A stretch of DNA of 6,421 bases, taken from NCBI GenBank assembly GCA_043806395.1, contig JAZDHC010000134.1:1-6421 (forward strand), read 5' to 3'. Origin of the DNA: CG2-30-40-21 sp043806395. GTDB lineage: Bacteria; UBA9089; CG2-30-40-21. Below the pieces are notes generated by a model, which saw only the letters and a program-made list of their open reading frames with translations, made no database searches and had not been told where the DNA came from. A program made the position numbers and the translations under genes. Shown piece after piece: positions 5,240 to 6,421 of this stretch (within the stretch, counting starts at the first letter, position 1; the number at the start of each line of letters is the position of its first letter).

Positions 5240-6199
5240 GTGATTGCCATACATTCTGTAGGAATAATTGGTACAGGGAGTTTCGTCCCGCCAAAGATAT
5301 TAACAAATCTTGAATTAGAAAAGATGGTGGATACCTCAAACCAATGGATTATTGAAAGAACAGGCATTTGTGAGAGGCGGATTTCTTCACCAGAAACAAC
5401 AGCCTCAGATCTGGGTGTGCCTGCATCCCTTGCGGCCTTGCAATCTGCCGGGGTTTCTCCAGATGACATAGATTTAATTATTGTAGCTACGGCTACACCT
5501 GATATGACCTTTCCATCTACAGCATGTTTTATTCAAAATAAGATTGGTGCATCCAGTGCTGCATGTTTTGATATCTCGGCAGCCTGCACTGGTTTTTCAT
5601 ATGCCTTAGAGACAGGCCGTCAATTTATCGCTACCTCTACCTATAAAACTGCATTGATTGTTGGGGCAGAGGTAATGTCTAAGGTACTTGACTGGACAGA
5701 TAGAAATACCTGTATTTTATTTGGGGATGGGGCTGGAGCCGCTGTTTTGCAATCTGTTGCGGATAATTATGGTATATTGTCTACGAGCCTTGGTGCAGAT
5801 GGAAGTCTTGCTTCTATGCTTGATTTACCTGCTGGCGGCTGTATCCGCATGAGTGGCCGTGAGGTATTTAAGGTTGCGGTCAATACTATGGTAGAGGCTG
5901 TACAAAAGGCTCTGGATGGTGCTGGAATATCGCAAGAGGCCGTTTCATTGCTCATACCGCATCAGGCAAATATCCGTATCATTGAAGCCATGGGAAAAAG
6001 ATTGAATATCCCTCAGGAAAGGGTATTTGTCAACCTTCAAAAGTATGGCAATGTCTCTGCTGGCTCAACTATTATTGCTTTAGATGAAGCGGTAAGGCAG
6101 GGTAGGGTAAAAGATGGGGATATTGTTGTAATTGTTGCCTTTGGTGGTGGACTTACATGGGGGGCAACGGTGATACGGTGGGGGAAGGGTTTGCGATGA
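5240..6199 (+). CDS. fabH: Beta-ketoacyl-ACP synthase III (FabH)
   Basis: A 319-residue cytosolic thiolase-fold enzyme that condenses an acyl-CoA primer, usually acetyl-CoA, with malonyl-ACP to start fatty acid synthesis. The catalytic triad is visible: C116 in DISAACTGFSYAL, H241 in LLIPHQANIRIIEA and N271 in NLQKYGNVSAGST. The GDGAGAAVL motif and the C-terminal GGGLTWGATVIRW are also typical. The length matches E. coli FabH (about 317). The start is taken as GTG 5240, the only plausible one: an in-frame stop lies at 5195-5197 and no early ATG follows. Its only Shine-Dalgarno candidate is a G run (5235-5239) touching the GTG, so initiation may be weak. It belongs with plsX and rpmF. Primer preference (straight or branched chain) cannot be read from this. 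Confidence 0.97.
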   Translation: MIAIHSVGIIGTGSFVPPKILTNLELEKMVDTSNQWIIERTGICERRISSPETTASDLGVPASLAALQSAGVSPDDIDLIIVATATPDMTFPSTACFIQNKIGASSAACFDISAACTGFSYALETGRQFIATSTYKTALIVGAEVMSKVLDWTDRNTCILFGDGAGAAVLQSVADNYGILSTSLGADGSLASMLDLPAGGCIRMSGREVFKVAVNTMVEAVQKALDGAGISQEAVSLLIPHQANIRIIEAMGKRLNIPQERVFVNLQKYGNVSAGSTIIALDEAVRQGRVKDGDIVVIVAFGGGLTWGATVIRWGKGLR

Positions 6200-6249
6200 A
6201 GATTCAAATCGATCCACTTATGTATTTTATGGGAAGTGGGAGGTGTTAG

Positions 6250-6315
6250 ATGAATGTCTTATACAATGATAAAACAGATCTTCGGGACGGTTCACTTTTA
6301 TCGTTTTTCGTATGA
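6250..6315 (+). pseudogene. Start of a gene cut short by the right terminal repeat
   Basis: GGGAGG (6238-6243) lies 6 bp before ATG 6250, a better ribosome binding site than that of fabH, 50 bp after the fabH stop. The frame reads MNVLYNDKTDL, enters the repeat at 6281 and stops at 6313-6315 after 21 codons with the repeat-encoded tail RDGSLLSFFV. This looks like the first codons of a next operon gene interrupted by the repeat, or a gene whose continuation was lost in assembly. fabD often stands here, but these residues do not resemble a FabD start. It could also be a meaningless short frame. Confidence 0.35.
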
Positions 6316-6421
6316 TTTCTTTCGGGCAAGGGACATCATCTACAGAATACAACCCCCTAACCCCCTTTTCTAAGGGGGAATTTTGCACTCTCAGCTAACC
6401 GCAAGCTTTCAAACAAAGATG
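6281..6421. repeat. Right copy of the perfect 141-bp terminal inverted repeat
   Basis: Exact reverse complement of 1-141, ending at the last base of the window. Bases 6348-6382 match 3655-3689 in the same orientation. The inner edge begins TTCGGGACGG directly after GATC (6277-6280). Two further matching motifs inside, TTCGGGACGG and TTCGGGCAAGGGAC (from 6321), suggest an older internal duplication. It carries no gene of its own. Confidence 0.97.

Noticed and set aside
6196..6249. 17-codon frame overlapping the fabH stop (ATGA)
   Set aside because: It is very short, has no recognisable sequence and ends just before a better start with a strong ribosome binding site at 6250.
1..6421. Linear replicon or telomere-like ends with inverted repeats
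   Set aside because: The genes are chromosomal housekeeping genes, no replication gene is present, and the 141-bp length points to an assembly boundary.
1..6421. A new defence or biosynthetic system
   Set aside because: All complete genes belong to known families with ordinary roles; only the repeat content is unusual.

Overview
This is about 6.4 kb of moderately AT-rich bacterial DNA with every recognisable gene on the + strand. The gene content (glutaminyl-tRNA synthetase, ribosomal protein L32, PlsX, FabH and a MazEF-like toxin-antitoxin pair), the good Shine-Dalgarno sites and the two near-consensus sigma-70 promoters say bacterium. The proteins alone do not let me name a phylum. The density of foldback repeats between genes resembles genomes assembled from environmental metagenomes; that comparison is from memory and untested. 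The two window ends are a perfect 141-bp inverted repeat. This suggests the window is a whole contig bounded by a repeat the assembler could not resolve.

Layout: 1-141 is the left terminal repeat. A strong promoter (225-253) drives a ribbon-helix-helix antitoxin (499-744) and a MazF toxin (744-1058), but a 203-bp miniature transposable element (270-472) with 12-bp perfect terminal inverted repeats and an 8-bp target duplication has inserted in the leader between promoter and ribosome binding site. A second near-consensus promoter (1177-1205) serves glnS (1247-2920). The 463 bp between glnS and rpmF (3384-3572) are almost entirely repeats: a 208-bp foldback, a heptamer-repeat patch and a 158-bp element with 24-bp terminal repeats ending 7 bp before the rpmF Shine-Dalgarno. 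The 486 bp between rpmF and plsX (4059-5057) hold two abutting foldback elements, the second with an 8-bp direct repeat at its edges, and then a hairpin. The plsX-fabH gap (fabH 5240-6199) is a foldback of heptamer repeats that supplies the last codons of plsX and reaches the start region of fabH. Just after fabH a new reading frame with a strong ribosome binding site starts at 6250, but 31 bp later it runs into the right terminal repeat (6281-6421) and stops.

Function: rpmF-plsX-fabH is a classic conserved order that links ribosome assembly to the start of fatty acid and phospholipid synthesis. PlsX makes acyl-phosphate from acyl-ACP and FabH starts each fatty acid chain. The usual followers (fabD, fabG, acpP) are not visible because the window ends in a repeat. 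GlnRS charges tRNA-Gln directly. The toxin-antitoxin pair is an accessory module beside these housekeeping genes.

The most noteworthy property is that the larger gaps are filled by several different foldback families while the complete genes stay intact. Two of these elements can be defined to the base by flanking direct repeats. I see no evidence of a new defence, CRISPR or biosynthetic system.
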